This document shows, in pieces, positions 21,981 to 35,145 of a DNA stretch of 64,000 nucleotides. Every line of letters begins with the position of its first letter. The first letter of the stretch is position 1. Source of the DNA: Diogma glabrata (lineage: Eukaryota; Arthropoda; Insecta; Diptera; Cylindrotomidae). The translations under genes were made by a program, and so were the position numbers. Below the pieces are notes generated by a model, which saw nothing but the letters and a program-made list of their open reading frames with translations, ran no database searches and was not told where the DNA came from. The DNA lies in assembly GCA_963693315.1 (NCBI GenBank), contig OY856188.1, forward strand, positions 219,489,789 through 219,553,788. The letters run 5' to 3'.

Positions 21981-22770
21981 AAGCTCAAACCTTCAGCATG
22001 GTCCCTGTTTTGCTCCTTCACCAAAATTTGTGACAATGAATTTATCTGGATTTCAAAAAGCATGGACTAACGCATATTTCTCAAGTTTTTGACAAAACCC
22101 AAAACCATATGTCTTTGAAACAATATGCTTGAATGAACCCGAGTCGCACTTTTTTTTCTAATGAAAATAAGTGGTATTTAAATATTCTAAATTCTAAATA
22201 GTAGAATATGCAGATTTTAAAGAAAAGTTTAACTTCGACTCGGGAAACATTGGATATCTATGAAATCAATATTAGACAAAATGTTATTTTACGATTACTA
22301 AGTATATCGACCAAACTCAAACAATCGCAAATTTTTCGTATATAAAACGAATATATCCACTAAACATTCTGGTATTCTTTGATGGGTTATTTTATTAAGC
22401 TCAAACCTCAGCATGGTACATATTTGGTTTTTTTTCAGTTTATATAACTTTCACCAAGATTTGTGAGAAAGAATTGCTCTGGTTTTCAAACAGCATCATA
22501 GGTTAACCTGTTGCCTATTTTGCAAAATTTTATCGATATTTTTGTCCAAAATATTTTTTGAAAAACATGTTTTAAGAAAGCTCTGGATATCCGTGAAATT
22601 ATTCAAAATAACATGAAATTCATCTTCTCCATCGCCAGTTTGTTCCATATAAAACAAAAATACCCACCAAAAAACATGCTGTATTTTTAATTCGGTTATA
22701 TGATTACGCTCAAACTTTAACACAGTAAATTTATTGATCTTTTCTTTGAGTTTGGATGGCATTCGAGAAA
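21981..22770. repeat. Degenerate local triplication
   Basis: The motif AAGCTCAAAC followed by CTTCAGCATGG-like sequence recurs at 21981, 22397 and (as CGCTCAAAC) about 22707. The first two are also followed by matching CACCAA-ATTTGTGA and TCTGG-TTTCAAA-AGCAT blocks, so this is an old duplication of a unit of about 415 bp plus a partial third copy. Confidence 0.6.
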
Positions 22771-23659
22771 ACTGTATGACAGAAAATCAATGAATTGTAT
22801 CAGCCTCGCCATTCATGCCAAAAACGTACAAAACACATAAATCAATGAAGAGTATTATTATTAAAGAACAGATCAATTTTACTTGCAAGTATGTCATACA
22901 AAAGAAGTGCAATTATCATTCTTAGATTAGCACAGATAAAGCGATGAACCAGTGTAACTATTTTGTACAACGATCTTGATTATTCCAGAGTAAATCATTG
23001 GAAATTGTAACGGTTAATAAACGAATTGTTAAACATTTATCTCAACTAAAACACACAATAATTTAGATTAATTTGGATTTTTACGGTTTTAAACCATTAA
23101 AGTATATTGAAAACATACAGAATTGTAAAAACACATACTACCATATGATCGATCTATAATATGGAAATAAAATGAAAAACTGGTTTAAAGAATTAAAGAA
23201 AACAAAAAGAACATTAAACAAATAAACACCAACAAAGTATTTCCTATTAACTTGTGAAAAACCAATTTTTTACACCAAGCCAACAGAATTGCATTGACTA
23301 CAAAAATGTCTCAAACCATCAAGAAAATTTACAATTCGAAGCAAACACTACAATTCAGGACATTAAAGATGAGAAGTTGTGCAACCTAAAAACTAGGAAA
23401 TGATTTCATCCACTGACAAAAACTGTCAAACGAAATACCACGAGAATTTAGCATGATTAAAATACAGAACTAAATTAAAGTGCTAGCCACTAAGATTACT
23501 ACACAAACTAAAATTATGGTATGAGAAAAACTAGTTCAAAAATCTAGCTGATATAATATCTCCTACAAAAGCAGAAGCACTTTTTGCTTGTGGTGTATCT
23601 CCTCCTTTTGTATCTCCGCCTGTAGATATTTTTCATTATTCGCTTTATTTCATTTATTC
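22771..23659. other. AT-rich stretch, no gene seen
   Basis: No domain, repeat or RNA gene recognised. Confidence 0.4.
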
Positions 23660-24990
23660 CACTTTTATTTTGGTCTGTAAGACATAGGTATTGCATTTTC
23701 GAGCCAAAAGTGAAATTCTTACACCCACTTTTTTGACATTTCTTGACGTTTTAAGACCTCCTGATTCTAAAAAAGCAAACATAAAAATGTATGTCTGTCT
23801 ACAATAGACATAGGTACACTCGATTGTAAGTGTTTACGAGTAGGAACAAAGAATTTGGAGAAATCTTCATGGTCAGGATTGGTATGTGAGACTAAAACCT
23901 AAATTATTGCATTATAAGTTTGTCAAAAAATATTGTCAAGTGTGTCAAAAGAATGATTTTCATTTTTTTACCCAATTTTTTGGAAAAAAATAAAATTAAT
24001 TATTAGTATGAAATATGGAATGTAATCGCATATGAATGAAAGCCATGGAAATTTTGGATTTTTTGAAAATTTTTTGAAGATTTTTGAAATTTTGAAAAAA
24101 GTTTGTTTATTCGATTTTGTTATAGTTTTTGCAATATTTTTAGAATTTTGAAGAAATTTTCAATTTGTAAGAATTTTCGGAATATTTTTAGAATTTTTAA
24201 AAAGTTTCAATTATTGATTTTATTATAAATTTTGAAAAAAGTTTTTATTTTTGATTTTTTATAAAATTTTTTGAATATTTTTGGAATTTTGAAAAAAGAT
24301 TGTTGTTTTGATTTTGTTATAATTTTTGCAATATTTTTAGATACAGTGAAATTCTTCCCAAAAGTGAAATTATTACCCCCCACTTTTTTGACATTTCTCA
24401 AAGTTTTAGGTCATAACTCAATATCTGAAAAAAGTTTGTATTTTTATTTTATTAAAATTTTTGCAATATTTTTAGAATTTTGAAGAAAATAGGATTTTTG
24501 AATTTGTTAATTTTGAATTTTATAAATAGTTTTAGAATCTAGAGAAAAGTTTCAATTTTTGATTTTGTAAGAATTTTTTGAATATTTTTAGAATTTAGAA
24601 AAAGTTTAAATATTTGATTTTTTACTAATTTTTAGAATATTTTTGGAATTTTGAAAAAAGTTTGCATTTTTGATTTTGTTATAATTTTTACAATATTTTA
24701 AGAATTTTTGAAAAAGTTTCAGTTTTTGATTTTGTTATAATTTTTGCAATATTTTTAGAATTTTCGAAAAAAAGTTTTTATCTTCGATTTTGTAATAATT
24801 TTTTAAATATTTTTAGAATTCTGAAAAGGTTTAAATTTTTGAGTTTATTTAATTTTTACAATATTTTTGAAATTTTGCAAGAAATATAAGTTTTTGCTTT
24901 TGTAATATTTTCTCGAAACGCTAAAATCTAAATAGAGAGGATTTTGAGTTGTTTGCTGATTGTATCATCTGTTCACTAAATTATGTTAAT
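23660..24990 (-). repeat. X3 (reverse orientation)
   Basis: Starts with TTTGGTCTGTAAGACATAGG and GTGAAATTCTTACACCCACT, followed by one short TTTGTCAAAAAATATTGTC unit and a long run of 57-60-bp units. It closes with TTCTCGAAACGCTAAA, TTTTTGAG-like sequence and GTTTGCTGATTGTATCATC. A second partial copy of the start block (GTGAAATTATTACCCCCCAC near 24365) is embedded in the array, so X3 has an internal rearrangement. Confidence 0.7.
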
Positions 24991-25965
24991 TTATGATCTG
25001 TTATAGTTTTCTGGCAACGTATTGATGTTTCCTGTAAGTTTAGTAATGAATTTATAAACAGAGATAAAAAACATGTACTTTAACAAAGAGTTTTATGTCT
25101 GATAACCATCGCTGCCCAAAACTAAAACAATGTCCTCATAAAACTTTTTCGCCAAAAACTATATCAAAATCCTTAACCCACCCCGAATCTTGATATCTCA
25201 GAGCTTGAGATTTCAGACCCTACATATTTTCTCAATAAATTAAGAATTCTTTCAATTCACAGGAAAATGCCGGAGAAGGCTTACTGGAATCGATCACTGA
25301 TTAGCAAGCAAAAACACCAAGTTTATTTAAGTAGTGTTCACCGCTTTTGTTTCACAACAACAGGTAAACGATTCTCCAGCTAATATTCCATTGCAAGAAT
25401 ATTGCATAGCTTCAAAAGTTGGAACGGTTAGTTCTAGAAGTTTTAAGTTCAAAGAGTTAAAAATAATACACAATATATTTTAATACAGTTAAAACCTTAT
25501 TTACAATTTAAAGAATAACCCCACTTCTATTTACACAGTTTTATGTTCACGATACAGTTTTTCGTTTACAATTAATTTATTCACATAATATAATTGCATG
25601 CAGCTTAAACTGTTTACACTGTCGCAGTAAAGTTGTAACTAAATACACTTTCGCAGTATAATTTGAACTACTTACCACCATCGCCGTCTGATATGAACTA
25701 TACATTTCGTTTTGCAAAAGAAAATCCTTAAATACAACTCTGTTTAATTTCTCGATTTTTCGCGGTATCCCAAAATTCCCTTACAAGGAAAACTCGAAAA
25801 ATTCTGAGAATAATCGACGTCATTATTTTGTATTTATTTTAATACATGTTTTTGTTTTTTTTTTTTATCCTTGAAATATTGTGTACAATTTTGTTTTGTA
25901 TTTCGTAGCAATTATGTAGAATCGTAAAAATATTAATATATTTTTTTATTATTTTACAATATTTT
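24991..25965. other. Spacer between X3 and sB1, no gene seen
   Basis: AT-rich. 25190-25225 carries the palindromic ATCTCAGAGCTTGAGATTTC motif also found beside X1. A short ATG-led frame at 25267-25389 ends beside a GTAAAC donor-like site, but nothing supports it further. Confidence 0.4.
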
Positions 25966-26635
25966 CCCGCATGGACGGATCAGTTTGAATTGATTTGTTA
26001 ATTATTTTTATTTTTGATCCACGGGTGTGACAGAACCGCGTACTCCAGTCGCTGCTATTGCCATATGAGTTAACGTGAGATATTACATAGCACTGGCAAT
26101 AGCAGTGAGATATCACTAGCCTCCTCTTAGGGGTGCTGTCGGATGAACTGTATTTAGTCAACGGTAGCATCATCAATCTTAACTATGGAATAATTCTTTA
26201 TGATGGAATACTGTTGCTTGCTTGAAGAAACGAGCCTTTATATAACTCTATATCTGGATTTTCATCATTGAGGAAGGCAGTGCGTCACATAATCAACGAT
26301 TATGCCACTAGCTGGATTATTGGCAACCCCATTTTAGTTTTGTTCCTGCAAATTTTTCAAACAAATTTGCTTTTCATCTCTTATTTTATTTATATTTTCT
26401 ATATCCAATCATGAATATGAAATATTTGTCTATATCAAATTTTATATGTGATAGGATTTATTGTTTAGTTATCCATTATTTGATAAAATATATAAAAAAA
26501 CAAAAAAAAGATATGCGTTCATTAATATCCTTAGAACGCATGTTGTTGTAGGACCTTGGTCTTAAAAGGTTTTTATGTGTTGTTGTGACACATATTGTGA
26601 TGCCTACTACACAACTCATTTTATTTAAAAAAAAA
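25966..26635 (+). mobile_element. sB1: non-autonomous LINE-B derivative, complete
   Basis: Begins CCCGCATGGACGGATCAG, matching the LINE-B 5' end. It follows the LINE-B leader block by block (GTACTCCAGTCGCTGC, CACTGGCAATAGCAG, CTAGCTGGATTATTGGCA, GTGATAGGATTTATTG) down to the A-rich stretch near 26495-26510. It then passes directly to the LINE-B ORF tail (TTAGAACGCATGTTGTTGT) and 3' UTR (TATGTGTTGTTGTGACACAT), ending in an A-tail. All endonuclease and RT sequence is missing. Presumably mobilised by LINE-B machinery. It shows no tRNA-like A/B box. Confidence 0.88.
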
Positions 26636-26849
26636 TATAGTATAACTTATATATATTAAAGTTTTAGAAAAATTTGGTTGGAGTTGAGATTTATGTTTCT
26701 AACTAGCGAGTTTTCATTAATCTAATCAGGTCTGTCAGTGATGTGTAACCTCTTTCTGTTTTATATAAATGAAAAAGAACATTTTGTTCAATAAAAAATC
26801 GCTTATCGATCTTCAATCAATAAGAAAATTATAACAAATTATAAATGAA
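26636..26849. other. Short AT-rich spacer
   Basis: Nothing recognised. Confidence 0.4.
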
Positions 26850-28195
26850 CATAATTTAGTGAAAAAATGATACAATCAGCAAAAAGTCTATCACTCAAAA
26901 ACCTCTCTATTTAGCGTTTCGAGAAAATATCACAAAATTAAAAATTCATATCCCTTTCAAAATTCCAAAAATATTGTAAAATTTAAATAAAATCAAAAAT
27001 TCAAACTTTTTTCAAAATTCTAAATATATTGCAAAAATTATTGCAAAATCAAAGATGAAAATTTTTTTCAAAAATTCTAAAAATATTGCAAAAATTATAA
27101 CAAAATCAATAATTGAAACTTTTTTCAAAATTCCAAAAATATTTCAAAAATTAGAATAAAATAAAATATTTAAACTTTTTCTAAATTCTAATAATATTCC
27201 AAAAAATCAAAAATTCAAACTCTCAAAATTCTAAAAATATTGCAAAAATTATAACAATATCAAAAATTGAAACTTTATCCAAAATTCCAAAAATTATAAT
27301 AAAATCATAAATTTACAATTTTTCAAAATTCTAAAAATATTCCAAAAATTCTTACAAAATTAAAAACTGAAACCTTTTCAAAATATATATAAAATTCACA
27401 AATTCACAAATTCAAAAAATTATAACAAAATCAAAAATTAAAACTTTTTCCAAAATTCTAAAAATATTGCAAAAATGATTATACAAAATCAAAAATACAA
27501 ACTTTTTTCAAAATTTCAAAAATATTTCAAAAACTATAACAAATTCAAAAATGTCCATGTCCAATTTCATGTTCAATTATATTTACGTCATTCAAACAAC
27601 TAAATTTTTTACCAAAAATTTGGCTAATAAAATAAATGAAATCATTTTTTGACACAATATTTTTTGGACAAACTTATAATGCAATAAAATTCTTAATAAT
27701 AATAATTTCATGATCTGAACTAATGAACTAATTCTTTTTTTCTAAAAAATAAATGAAAATCATTCTTTTGAAACACTTGACATTATTTTTTTGACAAGCT
27801 TATAATGAATGCCATAATTTTCTATAATAATAATAAAATTTCATGTCATACAAATAATTAATTTTATTTTTTTCCAAAAAATTGGGTAAAAAAATAAAAA
27901 TCTTTCTTTTGACATACTTGACAACATTTTTTTGACAAACATCTTATGCAATAATTTAGTTTTTGCTCTCACATACCAATTTCGACCATCAAGATCTTTC
28001 CACATTTATCCTTACTACTCATTATCAATTAAAATTAACGTTTTTCAAAGTTTTTTAAATCCCTACAGCGGTTTTCTAGATTTCGTCGGTTGTGATGACC
28101 GGTAGACAGACATAAATTTTTTTTTTGTGTTTTTGAATCGTTATGACCTAAAACGTTTTGGCTCATGAATTACTTAGGTCTTTCAGACCGAAGTA
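26850..28195 (+). repeat. X4 (same orientation as X1)
   Basis: Starts with ATAATTTAGTGAAAAAATGA, TACAATCAGCAAA and CTCTCTATTTAGCGTTTCGA, the same blocks as X1. Two arrays follow, then TCCCTACAGCGGTTTTCTAG. It ends with GGTCTTTCAGACCGAAGTA at 28177-28195. Its terminal hairpin GGTCT-TTC-AGACC is the reverse complement of the X2 start. Confidence 0.75.
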
Positions 28196-30621
28196 AAACA
28201 AAAAATCGAGATTTTGACTTTTTTATCTTCTTGTTTTAACATTTTTGGCATATAATATTTTTAATTTTTTTAATAATCCATTTGAATGGGCAATTTAATT
28301 TTCTACAAAAAATTTCATAAAAAGCAAATCGAAATTTAGATTCGTTTTCGAGATAAACTTAAAAAAAAGAAAATGATGCATTTGCAACCCTATTTCCAAC
28401 TTGCACTCTCTAATTTAATATACAACGCCGTGGTTTTTTGTTTTAAACAACCCATTTACCGATTCCGGTAATAAAACCCCGTGAACGTCCAAGTTCCTTT
28501 CTGTATGTGATCTTGCTGTCTGTCAAACGATAGTGCTATCAAAATTTTTTATATAACATTTTAAATAAAAATTAAAATTACATTGAATTTAATAAAATGA
28601 CAATGAAAAAAGTTATAAAGTTATAAACTTATTTATAATTTAGTATATTTTAAGGCAATTTAGAAAACTACTTAAAAAAAAGGTTCTAATAACTAATTTA
28701 CAATTCATGGGCATCGTCGTACGGACACCTGTTAGTAATAAATAAAACACTAACGTTGCAGATAGATAGAAAGCTCCGTTTTCATTGTTACATTTACGGA
28801 AACTTACTTAACTTGTCTTTATTGAACAACTAAACAAAATAAGCCATACAACTTTTTTTGTGCATTGACACCATCCTTTCATTTTTAAATGCATTAGCTT
28901 TTTCCATACCAGACCTATGTGCATATGTAACCTTCCATAGATCCAATCAGATCCATAATAATAACACGTAATTGTAATATTTTTAAGACTGCAGTGATCA
29001 CTTGAAATGTTTGACTCAACAGAATACAAGTTTATTACTAATTTTCATATTACTTTAATATTTTTTTAATTGATCAAAAACAACATATTATACGTATATT
29101 GTTATTAACGTTAAGATTATTATAGTAAATATGTTGATAATAATTTTTAATATATAATTTTTATTACAAAAATTAATATTGTTAATTATATTGTTACATA
29201 TAATATATATGTTTGTTTAATCAGGTCTATGGAAATACATTTAATCCAAAACAAAACAAAGTAAATCCTTTTAAAAATGTGTTAAAAGTATATAATTATT
29301 TTTTATGAGTGATAATTATTAACCGCTGTTATATCCATAATTATTTTTTTCCCTTTTTTGGGGAGTAATTTTCAGTGATTAATATTCATCGATGATTATC
29401 TTGTTTGTTGTAATAAAAATATAAATTTGGTATCTATCTGTTTGATTGTGGATATGATCATTGATCAATTTATTAAGTTGCTTGTTAAAGTTGTAATTAT
29501 TTGTTTAAAGTTATTAGTTTTGTAATTTAGCTCAATTTCTTGTTAACACGATTCTTAATATTTATTTGGCAATAAGAAAATCTAAGTATTATTTATATCG
29601 CAGAAAACATACATACAAAAGATATAATTCCTATTTACAATCTTTTAAGTGAAATTTTAAGGAGGTAAGTCTTAACTCTTGAGTAGCGATAAAAATGCAC
29701 ACATAAACATTTTGATGTGTTCGTGTGAACTAATTTTATAGCATTACCGCAATAAAACTTTTTGTGTCTAATAGACCAAATTTTTTGTTTTCAAATAAAA
29801 CCTTTCCGTGTTTTAACGTCTTTTGTGTTCTTGTACGTTTTCATGATTTTGCTAATAGGTTTTGGTACTGCAAACTACGAACATCGGTCAAAGTGAGGAA
29901 AACAAAATACACTAGAAAAATTCTAAACGGAAAACTAAAACAAAATTCAGTAACATTTTGTGAAAAATAATATTCATAATTATTACAATTTCTACTAGAG
30001 AATAAAAAGAATGTGCTTAATCTACGTTGAATTAAAAAAAATTGCTGTTCCTAAAATATTTAGTTGACACGCGATAGTTCGATAGAGCTTATGGAATTTA
30101 ATTTTTACACGATTATTAAACGATATTAAAATGAAATGTTTACTTTACTCTATGTAGGTTTAAATACATATATTGCTTTGAATGAAATAATCTTATTATG
30201 TCGCTAATGGATTTCTTTTACAAATAAGAAATATTTTATACTGAGCTTATTGAAAAGAAAATTCGTTTCCTATGAATAAGTATTTAATGATAAAAGAATT
30301 TGAAAATAAAGGTGAAAATTTTTAATGAACGATGATAAATAAACGCACAATAAAAGACTGTATATCTTTTTATCACTTACAAGTGATAAGTAAATAAAAA
30401 AAAATTAATAACAGATGAGAGTTACACTTTAAATAAGGTAAGTTGAGCTGTATTTATCAGAAGATTTAAAAATAATGAGTTTATATTTTTTTAATAGTCT
30501 GTTCGGTTTTTGTAACATCAACTTCTGTAATCAAATAACAAACATTTTACTTGAATCTTACTTGAAACGATTTACTTGATATATAATTGTTTATTTTGTT
30601 AAAAACATAAAATAATATTTG
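28196..30621. other. About 2.4 kb AT-rich, no gene seen
   Basis: No domain recognised. A minus-strand open segment at 28808-29029 ends near an AATAAA-like motif but matches nothing known to me. Confidence 0.4.
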
Positions 30622-31260
30622 TTTTTTTTTTTTTATAAAATGTGTTGTGTAGTAGGAATTACAATATGTGTCACAATAACACATAAAACCCATTTTAAGA
30701 CCAAGGTCCCACAACAACATACGTTCAAAGGTGTTGATGGACGTAAATCTTTCTTTTTTTGTTTTTTATATTTTTAGTTAAAGAATGGATAACTAAACAA
30801 AAAATCCTATCACTGACAAAATATGACATAGGCCAATATTTTATGATAGAATAGAAAAAATAAAAGTAAATTAAAAAGCGAATAGCAAATTTTTACAAAA
30901 ATTTGCTGGAACAAAACAAAAATGTAGTTGCCAATAATCCAGCCGGTTGCATATTCCTTGATCCTGTGACGCACTGTCTTTCTTGAGGATTAAAGCCCAC
31001 ACATAGTTATATGAAGGCTCGTTTCTTCAAGGAAGCAATAGCGTCTCATCATCAAGGATTTTTTCACAGTTAAGATTGAGAGTGCTACCGTTGACTGAAT
31101 ACAGTTCATCTGCCACCACCCCTAAGATGTCACCTTGGCTAGTGATATCTCACTGCTATTGCCAGTGGTATGTGATATCTCACGTTAACTCGTATGTCAA
31201 TAGCAGGGACTGGAGTACGCGGGATTGTCACACCCGTAGATCAAAAATTATTAATCGTAT
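30622..31260 (-). mobile_element. sB2: non-autonomous LINE-B derivative, 3' and middle parts
   Basis: On the minus strand the copy runs from GATCTACGGGTGTGACAATC through the leader blocks (GAGTTAACGTGAGATATCAC, CACTGGCAATAGCAG) to the A-rich stretch. It then joins ACGTATGTTGTTGTGGGACC, the conserved 3' motif and a T-run (A-tail on the minus strand) at 30622-30634. It has the same leader-to-tail junction as sB1. Its 5'-most bases are displaced to about 34590-34642 by the LINE-C insertion. Confidence 0.85.
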
Positions 31261-31338
31261 GAAACATAAGGTACATTATAAGCTAAACAAATTAACAATA
31301 TCAAGAACAGAAAGAAAAACGAAAACAAATTTTAAAAA

Positions 31339-34275
31339 TTAAAGGTCCAAATCTAAATTCTCCAACCATCGAAGAGCGCTTTCTTCATCCAAGCGGTTAA
31401 TTTCATATATGCCTCCCTCAAAAGATCTAATAGGACATTCATCTGACATGTGTATCATGCTTTGCTCTTCTGCACCATAGTCACAAGTTGGAGACGAAAT
31501 GAAATTCCATAAAAACATGCAAGCGTTGCATCTACCATGACCAGTGCGTAATCTGTTTAATTTTGACCGATGTTTGCGAGACAAGTTGGTGCCAGGTACT
31601 CTTTGTGTTGAGTCAGTGACTAAATGGTGATTATAAACGACTGGATTATTGTTCCACATCTTTTTCCATTCTTCGTTTACAGAGAAATTTTCAACAGAAT
31701 GTGATTCATAAATTGGACGGAAGGCAATCTTTTAACTGGTAAATCTGATAATTCTTCAGCGATCGGCAGACTTGGAAATTTATTCTTAATATTAGACCAC
31801 TCTCGATGTAGAAAATAGTTACGTCTAATTTCTGACGGAGCTATATGACAGAGAACGTGTAACCACCGGAGAGGAGTGTTTTTAACAGTTCCTGTTATTA
31901 ACCTCATATTTCTGTTTAATAAAGTAACGATCTTATTTATGTGATGGCTATTTGTAAAAACTGGAGCACAATATTCAGCAACAGATTAAACAAGGGCCAA
32001 TGATGATGTTCTCAAGGTTGAGAAATCCGCACCCCGTGATGTCCCTGCTAATTTTTGAATAATATTAATTCTAGATTTGATTTTCGCAGCAATATTATTT
32101 AAATGCGAACGATAAGTTAAACTTCTATCCAATGTGACGCCAAGATATTATGAAGTAGGATTGTGATTAAGTAAAAATCCATCCAAATAAACTGATAGTT
32201 TTACATTGGCAAGTGGATTGCTAAGGTGATATGAGTTTACTTCAGTTTTTGTAATATTCGGTCGCAATCTCCATTTTTGAAAATATTCACTTAAAATTAC
32301 CAAATCAGATGTTAATATGCCCTCGATATGTTTGAATTCTGTGCTTTGGATTGCAATTGCAATATCATCTGCATAAATAAATTTCCTGGACTGAGTATTT
32401 GGCATGTCATATAGATACAATGTAAACAAAAGTGGTACCAGGACAGACCCTTGTGGTAATCCATGTTTGAGGATTCTTGATCGACTAGATTTTTCTCCAA
32501 CAAAAACAGTTAATTCTCTGTTACTTAACATTGAATTCAGGAGCTTATATAACTTTAGACATGGTATTACATCTAGGAATTTATATAGTAGACCATTTTT
32601 CCAGACGGTATCATACGCATGATACCGCCTGGAAAAGATAAATCGATAAATACAACTCTGGTTTTTAATTTCTTCTGGAATCCAACCTCAATATGTGTTG
32701 TTAAAGCCATAACTTGTTCGGTGCAGTTACGAACTGGTCTAAATCCTGCTTGTTCGGGGGGTATAACAGCATCAATAACAGGAGAAATGCGATTACATAT
32801 TAATCGTTCTAAAAAACTTATAGCACACACTTAATAATGCTATTGGGCGAAAATTTTCAGGGCGGTCATTTGATTTTCCCGGCTTTAATATTGCAATAAC
32901 TTTTGATTTTAGAAATAAAGATGGTATGTTTCCAGATGCTAACACGTTCGAGAAAAATCTGGAAAACCGTAATCTCATCCGGGGTCCTGTGTTGATCAGG
33001 AATTCATTGTATAGGCCATCAAAACCAGCAGTTTTCCAGGGTTTAATATATTTAAGTGCTGCAGAAATTTCTAACACAGAAAAATCATTGGAGCATTCAG
33101 TGGCTGATCGACATTGTTTTTTCCTTCTTTTCAGTTTTCGCTTCAGATCTGAGATAACTGATCTATTGACATGTACTTTGAACATCTGGATCAGTCGGGA
33201 AGCTATTAGATTTGGGTTTATTTCTGGATCGATTTTTTTTTGGGAAGGAAGCTATACCGAGTTGATGAATAATAGACCATGCCTTACGACTGGAATGGGT
33301 GAAATTCATATTTTCTGTTGTCTTGGTCCATTTATCACGACGACCAGAATCTAAAAACTGAATAAGTTGATCTGCTACGTCAACGTCGTTATTGTTCATA
33401 TATTCTTCATAAAGCTGGCTAGTTTCGTTTGTCCAACACGGAATATATTCATCACGAAATCCTCGAGGAATGTTCTTTTTTGCAGTTGATTTTACCATTT
33501 TAACAAATCTATCAAAGTTCTTAACTTCAGGTGATTAAAATCAAAATTATCCCATGAAGTCCTTTGATAGTTCCATCTTGGTTTTTTGACTGAGTCAACA
33601 AATTCTATACGAATACCGATTTCCAATAATACTGGTTTATGTTGACTACGTGGAAATTTCTTCAGCACCTTTCATTTCACTATAACCGGATTTCCGAGAT
33701 TATCTTCTGAAGCAAAACAGACGTCTGGATTATATCCTTGATTATGTCGCGCAGAGTGAAAGACACATGGATCTTTTGCATCAAAAATTAGGTTCAAATT
33801 CTGATTTACTGCCCAGTCAAAAATAATTTCACCATTAACATCATTTGTGCGGTATCTCCAGGCCGAATGATGACTGTTAAAATCGCCAAAATATACAGCT
33901 GGTTTCTCTTGCAGTTGCAGTGGAGGATTAGGCCATAACACATTTGGAGGTTTGTATAGATTCAAAATTTTTAGACTTCCGATTTCAATAACAATAGTGT
34001 GAATATTGTGATTTGTTGATATTGATAGACAATTACAGTTTGAGATGGAATCTCGTATATATGTCGCAGATCCATAAATTTGATCGTCTATTGCTCCAGC
34101 CAATTTATATCCATTGATGAGTCCTCTTCTAACCAACTTAACTTCACTATTTACGTGTGTCTCTTGAATTAAAGTTACGTCAATCTCATAGTCAGCTGCA
34201 ATTTGCGATAAGCCTGCGTCCGACTTAGCCTGCGATATACCTTCTGTGTTAAGTTGCAGAATATAAAAAAGGGTC
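31339..34275 (-). pseudogene. LINE-C endonuclease-reverse transcriptase ORF, multiply frameshifted
   Basis: In minus-strand order: ILQLNTEGISQAKSD and LIQETHVNSE (endonuclease Glu), YKLAGAIDDQIYGSATYIRD, and YFGDFNSHHSAW near 33870. The linker reads EYIPCWTNETSQLYEEYM and NFTHSSRKAWSIIHQLG. RT blocks follow: KPWKTAGFDGLYNEFL, ENFRPIALLSVCYK, EQAGFRPVRNCTEQ, a damaged motif A (VVFIDLS then YDTVW in another frame), GLPQGSVLVPLLFTLYL, and catalytic YADD at 32364-32375. The C-terminal part contains MRLITGTVKNTPLRWL and a zinc-knuckle-like GRCNACMF ... CDYGAEEQSMIHMSDECPIR, ending LENLDLDL-stop. At least five frame changes separate these blocks, so the element is dead. Confidence 0.9.
32597..32636. 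repeat. 18-bp inverted duplication inside LINE-C RT motif A
   Basis: Arm 32597-32614 and arm 32619-32636 are reverse complements with one mismatch, separated by ACGC. One arm is the normal coding of YDTVWK; the other is extra sequence that shifts the frame right at motif A. Confidence 0.88.
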
Positions 34276-34589
34276 CAATTTGTCTGCTATGTAACATTGT
34301 TTACTCTATTTATTCCTTTTCTTGATTGATATTTGAATTTTGATGGTCTAGAGGATTGATTAATCAATCAGTTCGATTTTCAAGTTTCTCTTTATAACAA
34401 TTTCAATTTTCACGATGAAAATTTGTTTGGACCGTTTTCCATAACGGTTTTTATCACCCAAACTCGGTAGGATTAAATTTACATTTTAAAATTTAATTAA
34501 ATACAAAAAAAAAGGAGAAAAAGATAATTAAATTTAAATTCAGAATAAAAAAATATTTGACTTTTTGTGTCAAAGCCTACCGTTCCTAC

Positions 34590-34642
34590 CGTTTAAAAAT
34601 AAAAAAAATTTCAAAACAATAAAAACTGATCCCTCCATGCGG
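34590..34642 (-). mobile_element. sB2: detached 5' end
   Basis: On the minus strand the sequence CCGCATGGAGGGATCAG starting at 34642 is the 5' terminus of the LINE-B/sB family. Nothing else of the family follows until 31260, on the far side of LINE-C. The simplest reading is a single sB2 copy split by LINE-C. The inner boundary is approximate. Confidence 0.65.
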
Positions 34643-35145
34643 AGATATGTGGTAAGTTTTGTGCTGTCAGTTATAAAAATGTCTTTGTTCGTTTTGTTCA
34701 TTTGATTTAAGATTTGAATCAAGAATTAAGATTTTTTGATAATAAAATTAATTCCAATTAAGGAATAAATAATAATAAAAAAAATTTATACTATATACCC
34801 AAAATACCAAGTTATATCAGTTACAACTATAACTACCGACGAAAACCAAGTGGATATTCAAAAAACAGACTGGTCAGTTGGTGATGTTGGTCGATAAAAT
34901 TTATTTTTAAGACTCTGGTAAGAGATTCTAGCCTGCAAGAGATAAAAAACTTGCAAGAGCTAAAAAACTTGATTACTGCACATTTAAACATTTTTAGAAG
35001 TCAAATTACGTTTTCCTACAAATGACTTTTACAAAAGCTATAGAAAGAAATACTTTGTCTTAGAAAAACATTTCAAAAATTTAAAGATAACACAAGCAGT
35101 TAATAAAGTTAAATTAAACCGTAAGAAAAACATAAATATATTTTT
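34643..35145. other. AT-rich spacer, no gene seen
   Basis: A short local repeat (CTTGCAAGAG twice near 34950-34970) is the only structure noticed. Confidence 0.4.

Larger units (their letters stand above)
31261..34589 (-). mobile_element. LINE-C: non-LTR retrotransposon inserted in sB2
   Basis: Minus-strand LINE with a 5' leader (about 34300-34589), a decayed endonuclease-RT ORF (31339-34275) and a short 3' UTR ending near 31261. Boundaries are inferred from where sB2 sequence stops on each side. No long A-tail is visible at its 3' end. Jockey-type by gene content. Confidence 0.78.

Noticed and set aside
25267..25389. ATG-led frame ending at a donor-like GTAAAC
   Set aside because: Short, no recognisable domain, no partner exon, and composition like the background.
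25966..26635. tRNA-derived SINE
   Set aside because: No A/B box or tRNA-like fold was seen. The sequence is accounted for by LINE-B leader plus LINE-B tail.
28808..29029. Minus-strand open segment followed by an AATAAA-like motif
   Set aside because: No family recognised and no start or splice evidence. AT-rich chance frame is the safer reading.
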